Of a stretch of DNA of 16,049 bases, positions 6,835 to 13,157 are shown one piece after another. The DNA comes from CANHEE01 sp043777755 (GTDB lineage: Bacteria > Bacteroidota > Bacteroidia > Chitinophagales > Saprospiraceae), in assembly GCA_043777755.1 (NCBI GenBank), contig JAYWHK010000344.1, forward strand, positions 1 to 16,049. The letters are read 5' to 3'. The notes beneath the pieces are model-generated. The model ran no database searches and had not been told where the DNA came from. It saw nothing but the letters and a program-made list of their open reading frames with translations. The position numbers were made by a program, and so were the translations under genes. How positions within the stretch are numbered: the stretch's first letter is position 1; each line of letters begins with the position of its first letter.

Positions 6835-7118
6835 CCAAAGGGCAATGTCATTAAGCTAAGGGTTTTAAAAATGTGTTGCTTCGCAAAAGACTTGAACAGC
6901 ACTTTCTTATGCCCTTACCCTAAAGGGAATGACTCCAAAATGTATTGTTTTATTTGTTTTTCAGCAATAAAAACAATCGTTTTATTGCTGAAAAACTGAA
7001 AAAATTTACTTTTTCGTCTGAGTTCCCTTTAGGGTAAGGGCATAAGAAAGTAAATTTAGGTTGTTGAGCAAAGCATTTAAAATCAAATTCCTTAGCTTAA
7101 TGATATTGGGATTTAGGG
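6835..7118. repeat. Nested palindrome of about 280 bp (MITE-like)
   Basis: Three nested inverted repeats share one centre near 6976. Outer arms TCATTAAGCTAAGG lie at 6848-6861 with 7090-7103, with weaker pairing outward (CAAT/ATTG and CCC/GGG). Middle arms are a perfect 29-base match, 6901-6929 with 7023-7051, containing ACCCTAAAGGG. Inner arms are about 18 bases, 6956-6974 with 6979-6996, containing CAGCAATAAAA. Between the arms the sequence is only loosely paired. There is no transposase gene, so a non-autonomous element or a merged set of repeats fits. It could also terminate the glycosyltransferase transcript. It occupies half of the 6816-7401 gap. Confidence 0.75.
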
Positions 7119-7367
7119 AGGTCTAAAAAAAACCACAAGAGCAACGGTGTCCTTTTTGGAACCCCAAAAAGTCACGATAAGGTAGCCGATGGAATATTCT
7201 GTAATCTGCCTGTTTTGGAAGCTTTCACTCTCAAAAGACCAGACAAGTCAATGGTCTGCAGCCCGCCATATTTCCATTACGATGCGTCCCTCTGGTTATT
7301 TAACATCGAGCCAAAAGATTACATTGCTCCTGCGATTTATACCACAAAATTATATACTTTTTTTTAA
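7104..7367 (+). pseudogene. Apparent 3' gene remnant of unknown family
   Basis: This frame stays open for 87 codons from a stop inside the palindrome end to a TAA, but has no plausible start codon near its beginning. The translation looks protein-like (for example GVLFGTPKSHDKVADG and, later, SPPYFHYDASLWLFN) and the DNA is richer in G and C than the flanks. I do not recognise the family. The most likely reading is the C-terminal end of a gene whose front was lost, perhaps when the palindromic element arrived. A second frame over the same bases is also open and merges into the DUF1080 gene, so a chance ORF is possible. Confidence 0.35.
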
Positions 7368-7401
7368 TTTGTCAAATATTTTTAAAAAATTATTTTATTT
7401 T

Positions 7402-8145
7402 ATGTCTTTAAAAAACACCTTAACTGCGCTTATTTTAGCTTCATTTTCTGCCTTAAATGCTCAAAATGAACAACTTACCTTACCCGAACAAACAGAAGTT
7501 TGGATTCCAGAACCTAAGATTGTTATGCCTGCAACGGCTCAAAATGTGCCTTCCGATGCCTATGTTTTATTCGATGGAAAAACCGCTGACGCTTGGCAAC
7601 ACGCTGACGGAAAGCCCGTTCAATGGAACATTGAGAACGGTGTAATGACCGTCGTAAAAGGTGCTGGAGATATACTTTCAAAGCAATCTTTTGGCGATTG
7701 TCAGCTACATATTGAGTGGCGTTCTCCAATAGAATCGGACGATTTGAAAGGACAACAAAAAGGCAATAGTGGTGTGTTTTTTCAAAACCGCTATGAGGTT
7801 CAAATCTTAAATTCTTACAACAATCGCACGTACAGCAATGGTCAAGCAAGTGCGATTTATAAGCAAAATCCGCCCTTGGTCAATGCTTGTCGCCCTGTCG
7901 GAGAGTGGAATACGTATGATATTATTTTCCAAGCACCTCGTTGGAGAGCTAACGGTTCTCGTGAAACGCCTGGTTATTTGACCGTTATCCACAACGGAAT
8001 TGTGACTCAAAATCATACTGAAATACAAGGAACTACGGAATATATTGGCGCACCTATCAATAAAGCACACAGTGATGCGCCTTTCAAATTGCAAGATCAT
8101 GGTAACTTGGTAAGCTATCGTAATATTTGGGTAAGACCGTTGTAA
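7402..8145 (+). CDS. Secreted DUF1080 / 3-keto-disaccharide hydrolase family protein
   Basis: A 247-residue exported protein. The start at 7402 gives a clean signal peptide (MSLKNTLTALILASFSALNA, cleavage before Gln21); an upstream in-frame ATG at 7189 would bury it and is rejected. The mature part is one concanavalin-like DUF1080 domain: LFDGKTADAW at 56-65, GNSGVFF at 121-127, YEVQILNSY at 131-139, GQASAIY at 147-153, GEWNTYDI at 168-175, NHTEIQG at 204-210, LQDHG at 230-234 and RNIWVRPL at 240-247. Characterised relatives hydrolyse 3-keto-glycosides made by sugar oxidation. The true substrate is unknown, and no oxidoreductase partner lies nearby. It probably acts in the periplasm or outside the cell. 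Single gene with its own leader. Confidence 0.88.
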   Translation: MSLKNTLTALILASFSALNAQNEQLTLPEQTEVWIPEPKIVMPATAQNVPSDAYVLFDGKTADAWQHADGKPVQWNIENGVMTVVKGAGDILSKQSFGDCQLHIEWRSPIESDDLKGQQKGNSGVFFQNRYEVQILNSYNNRTYSNGQASAIYKQNPPLVNACRPVGEWNTYDIIFQAPRWRANGSRETPGYLTVIHNGIVTQNHTEIQGTTEYIGAPINKAHSDAPFKLQDHGNLVSYRNIWVRPL

Positions 8146-8295
8146 AATGAAGGAAATGAAAATAATGAAGCAATTAAAATAATTAACTGATAATGCTTCA
8201 ACTAAAATAATTAATATTTAAAAATAAACTATTGTAAATCAGCAAGTTAAAAGACTTATTGGCTTACGACTTACTGACTTGCGACTATTTAATCA

Positions 8296-8985
8296 ATGAA
8301 ACCAAAACAGTTTTTTTACGCTTATTCACTCCTTTCTGTGCTGCATTTGTTGGCACATTTGATTGGATATGAAGCTGTTATCACTTTTACCAAACCACTT
8401 TTGATGGTGGCTCTGGCACTGTATTTTATCTATTCGGTAGGTTTAAAAACCAAGACTCATTTGTTGATTTTTATAGGTCTGATTTTTTCACAATTGGGCG
8501 ATACTTTCTTAATGTATGGGGCTGGCGATATGAATTTCTTCATGGTTGGCATTGGTGCTTTTTTGGTCACACAATGTTTGTATAGTATTGCTTTCTATTC
8601 ATATCATGCTGATAAACAAGGTTTTTTGACAAAAAATAAAATTTTTATTTTGCCTTTTGCTTTATTTTTGATGGAAATGTTGTACGTACTTTTGCCTATT
8701 TTGCCAAGTCCATTAAAGATTCCCGTGGCGATTTATTCAACGGTAATTGTCCTAATGAATGTGATGGCTTTGAATTTGAAAACAAAAATGCAGCCGCAAC
8801 ATTGGCGTATTTTAATGTATGGAACGTTGCTTTTTTTACTATCGGACACCTTGATTGCTGTGAATAAATTTTTAATGCCGCTGCCAATGGAAGGTTTTTT
8901 AATAATGAGTACTTATTTGACTGGGCAGTTGATGATTGTGGAGGCTTTTCGGAAAGAGAAAGAAAACCCTGCGGAAATAGCTTAA
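8296..8985 (+). CDS. YhhN family membrane protein (TMEM86-like, lysoplasmalogenase fold)
   Basis: A 229-residue polytopic membrane protein, mostly hydrophobic, with about eight predicted membrane segments. Family marks: TKPLLM at 32-37, FSQLGDTFLM at 64-73 with a conserved Asp69, a FLVTQCLYSIAFY helix at 89-101, SDTLIAVNKF at 183-192 with a conserved Asp184, and YLTGQLMIVEAF at 207-218. In the animal homologues (TMEM86) these two Asp residues belong to the active site that cleaves the vinyl ether of lysoplasmalogens; whether the bacterial proteins do the same is uncertain. It follows the DUF1080 gene after 150 bases of AT-rich DNA with imperfect CTAAAATAATTAA repeats, so cotranscription is possible but not shown. 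Confidence 0.85.
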   Translation: MKPKQFFYAYSLLSVLHLLAHLIGYEAVITFTKPLLMVALALYFIYSVGLKTKTHLLIFIGLIFSQLGDTFLMYGAGDMNFFMVGIGAFLVTQCLYSIAFYSYHADKQGFLTKNKIFILPFALFLMEMLYVLLPILPSPLKIPVAIYSTVIVLMNVMALNLKTKMQPQHWRILMYGTLLFLLSDTLIAVNKFLMPLPMEGFLIMSTYLTGQLMIVEAFRKEKENPAEIA

Positions 8986-9086
8986 TAATGTGACTTTACC
9001 TACATTTTTTCGTTTAAAAAAAACAAATAATCCTTAATAAAATAGATTTAACGATTGTTTAACAGTCTATTTATAATGTTTGCTAC

Positions 9087-9094
9087 TATATTTG
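9087..9094 (+). promoter_or_regulatory. -7 promoter element of the Lys/Ala/Pro-rich protein gene
   Basis: TATATTTG is a perfect match to the TAnnTTTG consensus, 43 bases ahead of the ATG. No clear -33 TTG at the ideal spacing is visible. The leader is A-rich, as expected for this phylum. Confidence 0.5.
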
Positions 9095-9137
9095 TGTTTT
9101 AAAGTAAAAATAAACTTAAAAATTAAATTTTCAATTT

Positions 9138-9710
9138 ATGAATTCTATTAAGAAAATCGCTTTATTGTCATTGTTGGCAATGTTTTTTGCAACTTTTACA
9201 GCTTCTGCACAAGATGCTAAACCTAAAAAAGAAAAGAAAGAAGCCGCTGCAAAAGCTCCAAAGGCTGAGAAAGCCGTAAAAGAGCCAAAAGCGAAAGCTG
9301 AAAAGGCTGTAAAAGAACCGAAAGAACCAAAAGCTCCAAAAGAGCCGAAAGCTAAGGTTGAAAAAGCAGCAGCGGAAGTGAAAGAGCCAAAAGCTCCAAA
9401 AGAACCGAAGGTGAAAGCTGAAAAAGCTCCAAAAGCAGCAGATGCTGCCGCAGAAGCTAAACCAGCAAAAGAACCGAAGGTGAAAAAAGAAAAAGCTACG
9501 CCTGCTGAACCTGCCTCTGAAACAGCAAAAGCTGCGACTAAAAAAGAACCAAAAAAAGTTGTTAAAGATGTAAAAAATACAGCAACAAGTGGCGAAGATA
9601 AGCCAATGGGTAAAGATGACAAAGGTCGTACTATTTATGAAGGTTCTCGTGGCGGTCAGTATTACATCAATGCTAATGGCAACAAAACGTATATCAAAAA
9701 AGATAATTAA
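9138..9710 (+). CDS. Secreted Lys/Ala/Pro/Glu-rich repeat protein with small basic C-terminal domain
   Basis: A 190-residue exported protein. A signal peptide (1-24, ending TASA before Gln25) is followed by a low-complexity region (about 26-148) of short repeats such as KEPKAPKEPKAKVEKA, with many Lys and Glu, like histone H1 tails or a flexible cell-surface linker. The C terminus (163-187) is a compact motif, GRTIYEGSRGGQYYI then NGNKTYI, with the RGGxYYxxxxGxKxY pattern of the PBCV-type basic adaptor domain known from chlorella viruses and some bacteria. This reading of the tail is by pattern only. The role is unknown; a nucleic-acid or polymer contact is a guess. It has its own promoter and terminator, so it is monocistronic. 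A long antisense ORF here is a composition artefact. Confidence 0.75.
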   Translation: MNSIKKIALLSLLAMFFATFTASAQDAKPKKEKKEAAAKAPKAEKAVKEPKAKAEKAVKEPKEPKAPKEPKAKVEKAAAEVKEPKAPKEPKVKAEKAPKAADAAAEAKPAKEPKVKKEKATPAEPASETAKAATKKEPKKVVKDVKNTATSGEDKPMGKDDKGRTIYEGSRGGQYYINANGNKTYIKKDN

Positions 9711-9756
9711 TAAATATTAAGATATTGGATATTTAGACATTAGATATTTTCAAGAT

Positions 9757-9799
9757 AAAAATCCAAATTTTTGATTGCTCAAAAATTTGGATTTTTTTT
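9757..9799 (+). terminator. Intrinsic terminator
   Basis: A perfect 17-bp stem (AAAATCCAAATTTTTGA at 9758-9774 with 9779-9795, loop TTGC) runs into a tract of eight T. It ends the upstream Lys-rich protein gene. Confidence 0.8.
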
Positions 9800-9822
9800 G
9801 TTTTATAGGCAGCAAAAAGAAG

Positions 9823-9830
9823 TATTTTTA
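9823..9830 (+). promoter_or_regulatory. Possible -7 element of the lipoprotein gene
   Basis: TATTTTTA matches TAnnTTTG in 7 of 8 positions, 31 bases ahead of the ATG. A TTTG at 9797-9800 could act as the -33 element, though the 22-base spacer is long and it overlaps the end of the terminator. Confidence 0.35.
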
Positions 9831-9860
9831 CGTTTTTATTAAAAAATAAACAATTACAAC

Positions 9861-10481
9861 ATGAAAAAAATAATTACGCTCCTCTTAATCGCAACCTTGC
9901 CTTATATTTCTGGCTGTTTTTTAATTTTAGCAATGGACTGTGGCAATCCAGATTGGAAACCTTTTTTTGAAATAGATAAAGCATTTTTTCGCTTTACAAC
10001 AGGTGACACTCAATCATTCGCTAACAAATATGTAAAAGACAGTGCAACTGTTCTTTTTCCAAAAGAACTTTACCTTGATTACGATGTCAATTTTCTAACA
10101 ATGTCTGAACAAAAAAGTGTTAATCCATTCTTACCAACTGCTTTTGCTTGTAGCCCTGCCGAAAATGGAGCAAATGGTTTGAAAAAAACAATTGACAAAA
10201 TCCTCGTTACAACATTGTATGATTATGATAAAAACTACCCGAAAGGTGCTTTGATAAACGAGTTGATTTTTATGGACAGTAAAAAAATTGATGAATTTGT
10301 AGCGTTACAATTAGAAAATAAAGCTGATTTAGAACATTATGGTCATTCGTTTTTCATTGATCATTCAAAAAAAATCAATAACAATAGCAACATACCTAAA
10401 CCTACCCAATTTGAAATAGAAATTGTTTATACTGACGGTACGAGCAACAAAGCAAAAACACAGTATTTGATGTGTTTTTAA
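9861..10481 (+). CDS. Lipoprotein of unknown function
   Basis: A 206-residue protein with a lipoprotein signal peptide: MKKIITLLLIATLPYISGC, with Cys19 as the lipid-anchored residue. The mature part is 188 residues with three more cysteines (27, 97, 205), no repeats and no membrane segments, and a mixed alpha/beta look, ending in a beta-like QFEIEIVYTDG stretch (183-193). It recalls the small DUF5034-like lipoproteins of Bacteroidota in size and layout, but I cannot confirm that by eye. It would sit in the inner or outer membrane facing the periplasm or the outside. The neighbours on both sides are also exported proteins without known function, each with its own promoter-like element, so this is not clearly an operon. 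Confidence 0.7.
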   Translation: MKKIITLLLIATLPYISGCFLILAMDCGNPDWKPFFEIDKAFFRFTTGDTQSFANKYVKDSATVLFPKELYLDYDVNFLTMSEQKSVNPFLPTAFACSPAENGANGLKKTIDKILVTTLYDYDKNYPKGALINELIFMDSKKIDEFVALQLENKADLEHYGHSFFIDHSKKINNNSNIPKPTQFEIEIVYTDGTSNKAKTQYLMCF

Positions 10482-10521
10482 AAAATATTCAAGTAACCAA
10501 TAAAACAACCTTATTCAACGT

Positions 10522-10529
10522 TATCTTTG
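10522..10529 (+). promoter_or_regulatory. -7 promoter element of the duplicated secreted protein gene
   Basis: TATCTTTG followed by C is a perfect match to TAnnTTTG, 19 bases ahead of the ATG, which predicts a leader of about 14 bases. No clear -33 element is seen. Confidence 0.55.
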
Positions 10530-10548
10530 CAGCAAAATAAAGAAAATA

Positions 10549-11487
10549 ATGTTGAAAAAAATTGTATTTGTATTGGCTTTTTTGAGCCTTTTTGTAGCGT
10601 CTTATGCGCAAACTTTGACCAAAATAAACAACCAAGTCACGCCACAACACGTCGCTGTTCAAGGTTCTAAACTCTATATGATTCCTGTTGAAGGGTTTTC
10701 ACAAGATTTGCAAGTCGCTGGTTTTGTGCAAGTTGGAACAGACAATTCAATTTTGATAAAAGAAGCAGCAGGAAGTTTTAAGTCTTTGACACAAACTTTT
10801 ATGACCGAAAATTTGACTGTAAAAGGCATGAAACTTCTTGGTCAGGAAAAATTTATTTTGAATGGCGATGATGCAGCCTTGTTCAAAGTAAGCCAAAAAG
10901 TTCACAGATCCACTTTTACAAAATTCCTTTTTTTCTTTGGTGATGAAGATTATTGTGTACTAATCAGCTGCGTTTTCAAAGAAAATGACACAAAATTAGA
11001 AGAAAAAATTAGAAAATCATTGCTTTCCGTTGCCTATAAAGAAGAAAGTAACGTAGAGCCAATGCCAAAAGGTTTTCGTTTGGATTTTAGCAAAAGCGGA
11101 TTGAAATACGCCAGAAGCATTTCCGATGCGGTGATTTATTCGCAAGAAGGCAAAACCTCTAAAAATGCCTTGGAACAAAACTCTTTTTTTGCAGGAAGTG
11201 GGCAGGCAAAAACAACAGATTTTGCCGCTTTTTCGAGCGATAGAATCCATAAACAAATCAAAACGCCTGTCACAATAGAAGAAAACAAAGCCATCACAAT
11301 TGCTGGATTGAATGGACAAGAAATCATCGCTTCCACGACGACTACCGAAGGTAAAACCCGAAAACTTTATCAAGTTTTACTTTTTGAGCAAGGAAAATAT
11401 TACATTCTTTTTGGCTCTACAATAGGAAATACAGATACACAAATACCTGTTTTTCAAACACTTGCAAAAACTTTTCAAATACAATAA
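10549..11487 (+). CDS. Secreted protein with two similar halves, unknown function
   Basis: A 312-residue exported protein with a signal peptide (MLKKIVFVLAFLSLFVASYA, cleavage before Gln21). The mature part appears to contain two related units of about 120-140 residues (about 40-163 and 174-312). Each starts with a GF-x-hydrophobic stretch, contains a central LNG (104-106 and 254-256), and ends with a pair of strands and a helix: FLFFFGDEDYCVLISCVF with a following helix, and YQVLLFEQGKYYILFGST with a following helix. This layout resembles the PsbP/DcrB (DUF1795) type of beta-sandwich domain, but the similarity between halves is weak and the fold is inferred. There is a promoter element directly upstream. 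No catalytic motif is seen. Confidence 0.7.
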   Translation: MLKKIVFVLAFLSLFVASYAQTLTKINNQVTPQHVAVQGSKLYMIPVEGFSQDLQVAGFVQVGTDNSILIKEAAGSFKSLTQTFMTENLTVKGMKLLGQEKFILNGDDAALFKVSQKVHRSTFTKFLFFFGDEDYCVLISCVFKENDTKLEEKIRKSLLSVAYKEESNVEPMPKGFRLDFSKSGLKYARSISDAVIYSQEGKTSKNALEQNSFFAGSGQAKTTDFAAFSSDRIHKQIKTPVTIEENKAITIAGLNGQEIIASTTTTEGKTRKLYQVLLFEQGKYYILFGSTIGNTDTQIPVFQTLAKTFQIQ

Positions 11488-11668
11488 ATCAAAAATTGTA
11501 AGAACTTAGCCACGTGTAAAATTAAAACAAAGTTTTAATAGAATTAGTGAAATTTGATTTAATTGTTGCATCACGATTAGTGAAAATTCGTAAAATTAGA
11601 GAAAATTAGTGTTTAAACAAAATACGTTAAGTTGTTACCAAAAAATTACACCAAAATTACCTCAGAAA

Positions 11669-11700
11669 TTTGCATAACTCTATAATGTATGCTATTTTTG
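11669..11700 (+). promoter_or_regulatory. lysA promoter (Bacteroidota type)
   Basis: TTTG at 11669-11672, a 20-base spacer, then TATTTTTG at 11693-11700 make the best full match to the TTTG-N19/20-TAnnTTTG consensus in this window. Transcription should begin near 11705, giving a leader of about 75 bases that contains two hairpins. Upstream, 11540-11620 holds degenerate ATTAGTGAAAATT-type repeats. Confidence 0.65.
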
Positions 11701-11727
11701 CGCAGCCTTACCAAGAATTTTAACTTC

Positions 11728-11769
11728 TGCGACAAAAGTCGCCGTTACAAACTTTGCGACAAAAGTCGC
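11728..11769 (+). repeat. Two identical hairpins in the lysA leader
   Basis: TGCGACAAAAGTCGC occurs exactly twice, at 11728-11742 and 11755-11769. Each copy folds as GCGAC-AAAA-GTCGC. The second copy ends 11 bases before the lysA ATG. They lie downstream of the predicted promoter and so would be in the mRNA. They could bind a protein as DNA or RNA, mask the ribosome site, or be copies of an interspersed repeat. Confidence 0.65.
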
Positions 11770-11780
11770 TACCCTATTTT

Positions 11781-13025
11781 ATGCAACTAATTGATAACAA
11801 GCATTTTAGAATGACGGGCGATATTGACCCGTTGGAACTTGCGAAGCAGTATGGCACACCTTTGTATGTCTATGACAGCTCGATTTTAGAACGTCAATTC
11901 AGTAGATTGACCAACGCTTTTTCTAATGTAAAAAAGCTAAAAATTAATTATGCTGCAAAGGCTTTGACCAATATTAATATTTTAAAAATATTTAAAAATT
12001 TAGGTTCTGGCTTAGATTGTGTTTCTATTGAAGAAGTGAATATTGGGCTTTTGGCTGGTTTTGAACCAAGCAATATCATTTTCACACCGAATTGCGTTGC
12101 GATTGAGGAGTACATGGAAGCGGTGCGTTTGGGTGTTAGAATCAACATTGATAGCATTTCGATTTTGGAACAATTCGGTCAAATCCACAACGACTATCCT
12201 GTTTGCGTTCGCATCAATCCGCACATTATGGCTGGTGGAAATAGCAAAATTTCCGTAGGTCACATTGATTCAAAATTTGGTATTTCGATTTATCAAATGC
12301 CTCACGTTGAGCGAGTTGTGCAAAATACAGGTATGAAAATCGAAGGAATCCACATGCACACGGGTTCTGACATTTTGGACATTGGCGTATTTTTGAACGG
12401 AGCTGAAGTCTTATTCAGCGTTGCCAAAAATTTTAAAGACTTGACTTATGTTGATTTTGGTTCGGGCTTCAAAGTTCCTTACAAACCAAACGATTATTCA
12501 ACAGATATTGAAGATTTAGGTGAAAAATTAGGCAGCCGTTTTAATGAATTTTGCAAAGACATCAAAAAAGATGTTACGCTAATGTTTGAGCCTGGAAAAT
12601 TTTTGGTCAGTGAATCTGGTTTCTTTTTGACAAAAGTAAATGTTGTCAAACAAACAACTTCGTCGCAATTTGCGGTTGTAGATAGCGGATTGAATCACCT
12701 CATTCGCCCGATGTTTTACGACGCTTATCACCACATTGTGAACGTGACGAATCCCGACGAGCGACCTCGCTTTTACAACGTCGTAGGTTACATTTGCGAA
12801 ACAGATACTTTCGCAGTGAATCGTGTCATCAATGAAATCATCGAAGGCGATATTTTGTGTTTTTACAATGCAGGTGCGTATTGCATGAGCATGGCGAGCA
12901 ATTACAATTCTCGTCCACGACCAGCCGAAGTGTTACTCCACAATGGAAAATCTTTTTTGATTAGAGAAAGAGAAAAAATGGAGGATATTATGCGAAATCA
13001 AGTCGAAATTGATTTGAATTCGTAA
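11781..13025 (+). CDS. lysA: Diaminopimelate decarboxylase
   Basis: A PLP-dependent fold-III decarboxylase, 414 residues from the ATG at 11781, that converts meso-diaminopimelate to lysine and CO2, the last step of lysine synthesis. In this numbering the PLP lysine is Lys60 in YAAKALTN. Also visible are HTGSD (193-197), the phosphate-binding GSGF (227-230), EPGKFL (270-275), SGLNHLIRPMFYDAYHHI, CETD (339-342, the CxxD-like active-site cysteine region) and NAGAYCMSMASNYN (363-376). HTGSD, GSGF and EPGK replace the textbook HIGSQ, GGGF and EPGR, variations I associate with Bacteroidota. An in-frame TTG at 11754 would add nine residues but lies in a leader hairpin and is not preferred. Monocistronic, with a good promoter upstream. 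Confidence 0.93.
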   Translation: MQLIDNKHFRMTGDIDPLELAKQYGTPLYVYDSSILERQFSRLTNAFSNVKKLKINYAAKALTNINILKIFKNLGSGLDCVSIEEVNIGLLAGFEPSNIIFTPNCVAIEEYMEAVRLGVRINIDSISILEQFGQIHNDYPVCVRINPHIMAGGNSKISVGHIDSKFGISIYQMPHVERVVQNTGMKIEGIHMHTGSDILDIGVFLNGAEVLFSVAKNFKDLTYVDFGSGFKVPYKPNDYSTDIEDLGEKLGSRFNEFCKDIKKDVTLMFEPGKFLVSESGFFLTKVNVVKQTTSSQFAVVDSGLNHLIRPMFYDAYHHIVNVTNPDERPRFYNVVGYICETDTFAVNRVINEIIEGDILCFYNAGAYCMSMASNYNSRPRPAEVLLHNGKSFLIREREKMEDIMRNQVEIDLNS

Positions 13026-13036
13026 AAAAATATTAT

Positions 13037-13156
13037 TTTTGTTCTTTGTACACTACACACTAAGTAGTTGGGCCAAAATAAACACTGTTATTTTTTCAGT
13101 CGTTGAGAAAATAACAGTGTTTATTTATATACGCCTACTACCTACAAAGAACAAAA
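13037..13156. repeat. Long palindrome between lysA and the SIR2-TIR gene
   Basis: Two nested perfect inverted repeats: outer TTTTGTTCTTTGTA at 13037-13050 with 13143-13156, and inner 19 bases with core AAACACTGTTATTTT, 13076-13094 with 13108-13126. Between them GTAGTTGGGC/GCCTACTAC pairs partly. The right end stops one base before the ATG at 13158. A possible -7 element, TATTTTTG (13034-13041), overlaps the left end, so the palindrome may be the leader of the next gene; it may equally terminate lysA. Confidence 0.7.
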
Positions 13157-13157
13157 C

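Noticed and set aside
6796..6999. ORF overlapping the end of the glycosyltransferase
   Set aside because: It lies mostly within the left half of the nested palindrome and looks like a by-product of it.
7189..7401. Upstream start for the DUF1080 protein
   Set aside because: The 71 extra residues would hide a clean signal peptide that begins at 7402.
9131..9622. Long antisense ORF rich in Phe, Gly, Ser and Ala
   Set aside because: It is the mirror of the Lys/Ala/Pro codon repeats of the plus-strand gene, which has a signal peptide, promoter and terminator.
11754..11780. TTG start adding nine residues to LysA
   Set aside because: The TTG is part of the second leader hairpin; the ATG at 11781 gives the expected N terminus.
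11705..11780. Lysine riboswitch ahead of lysA
   Set aside because: The leader of about 75 bases is far too short for the lysine aptamer and shows only two small identical hairpins.
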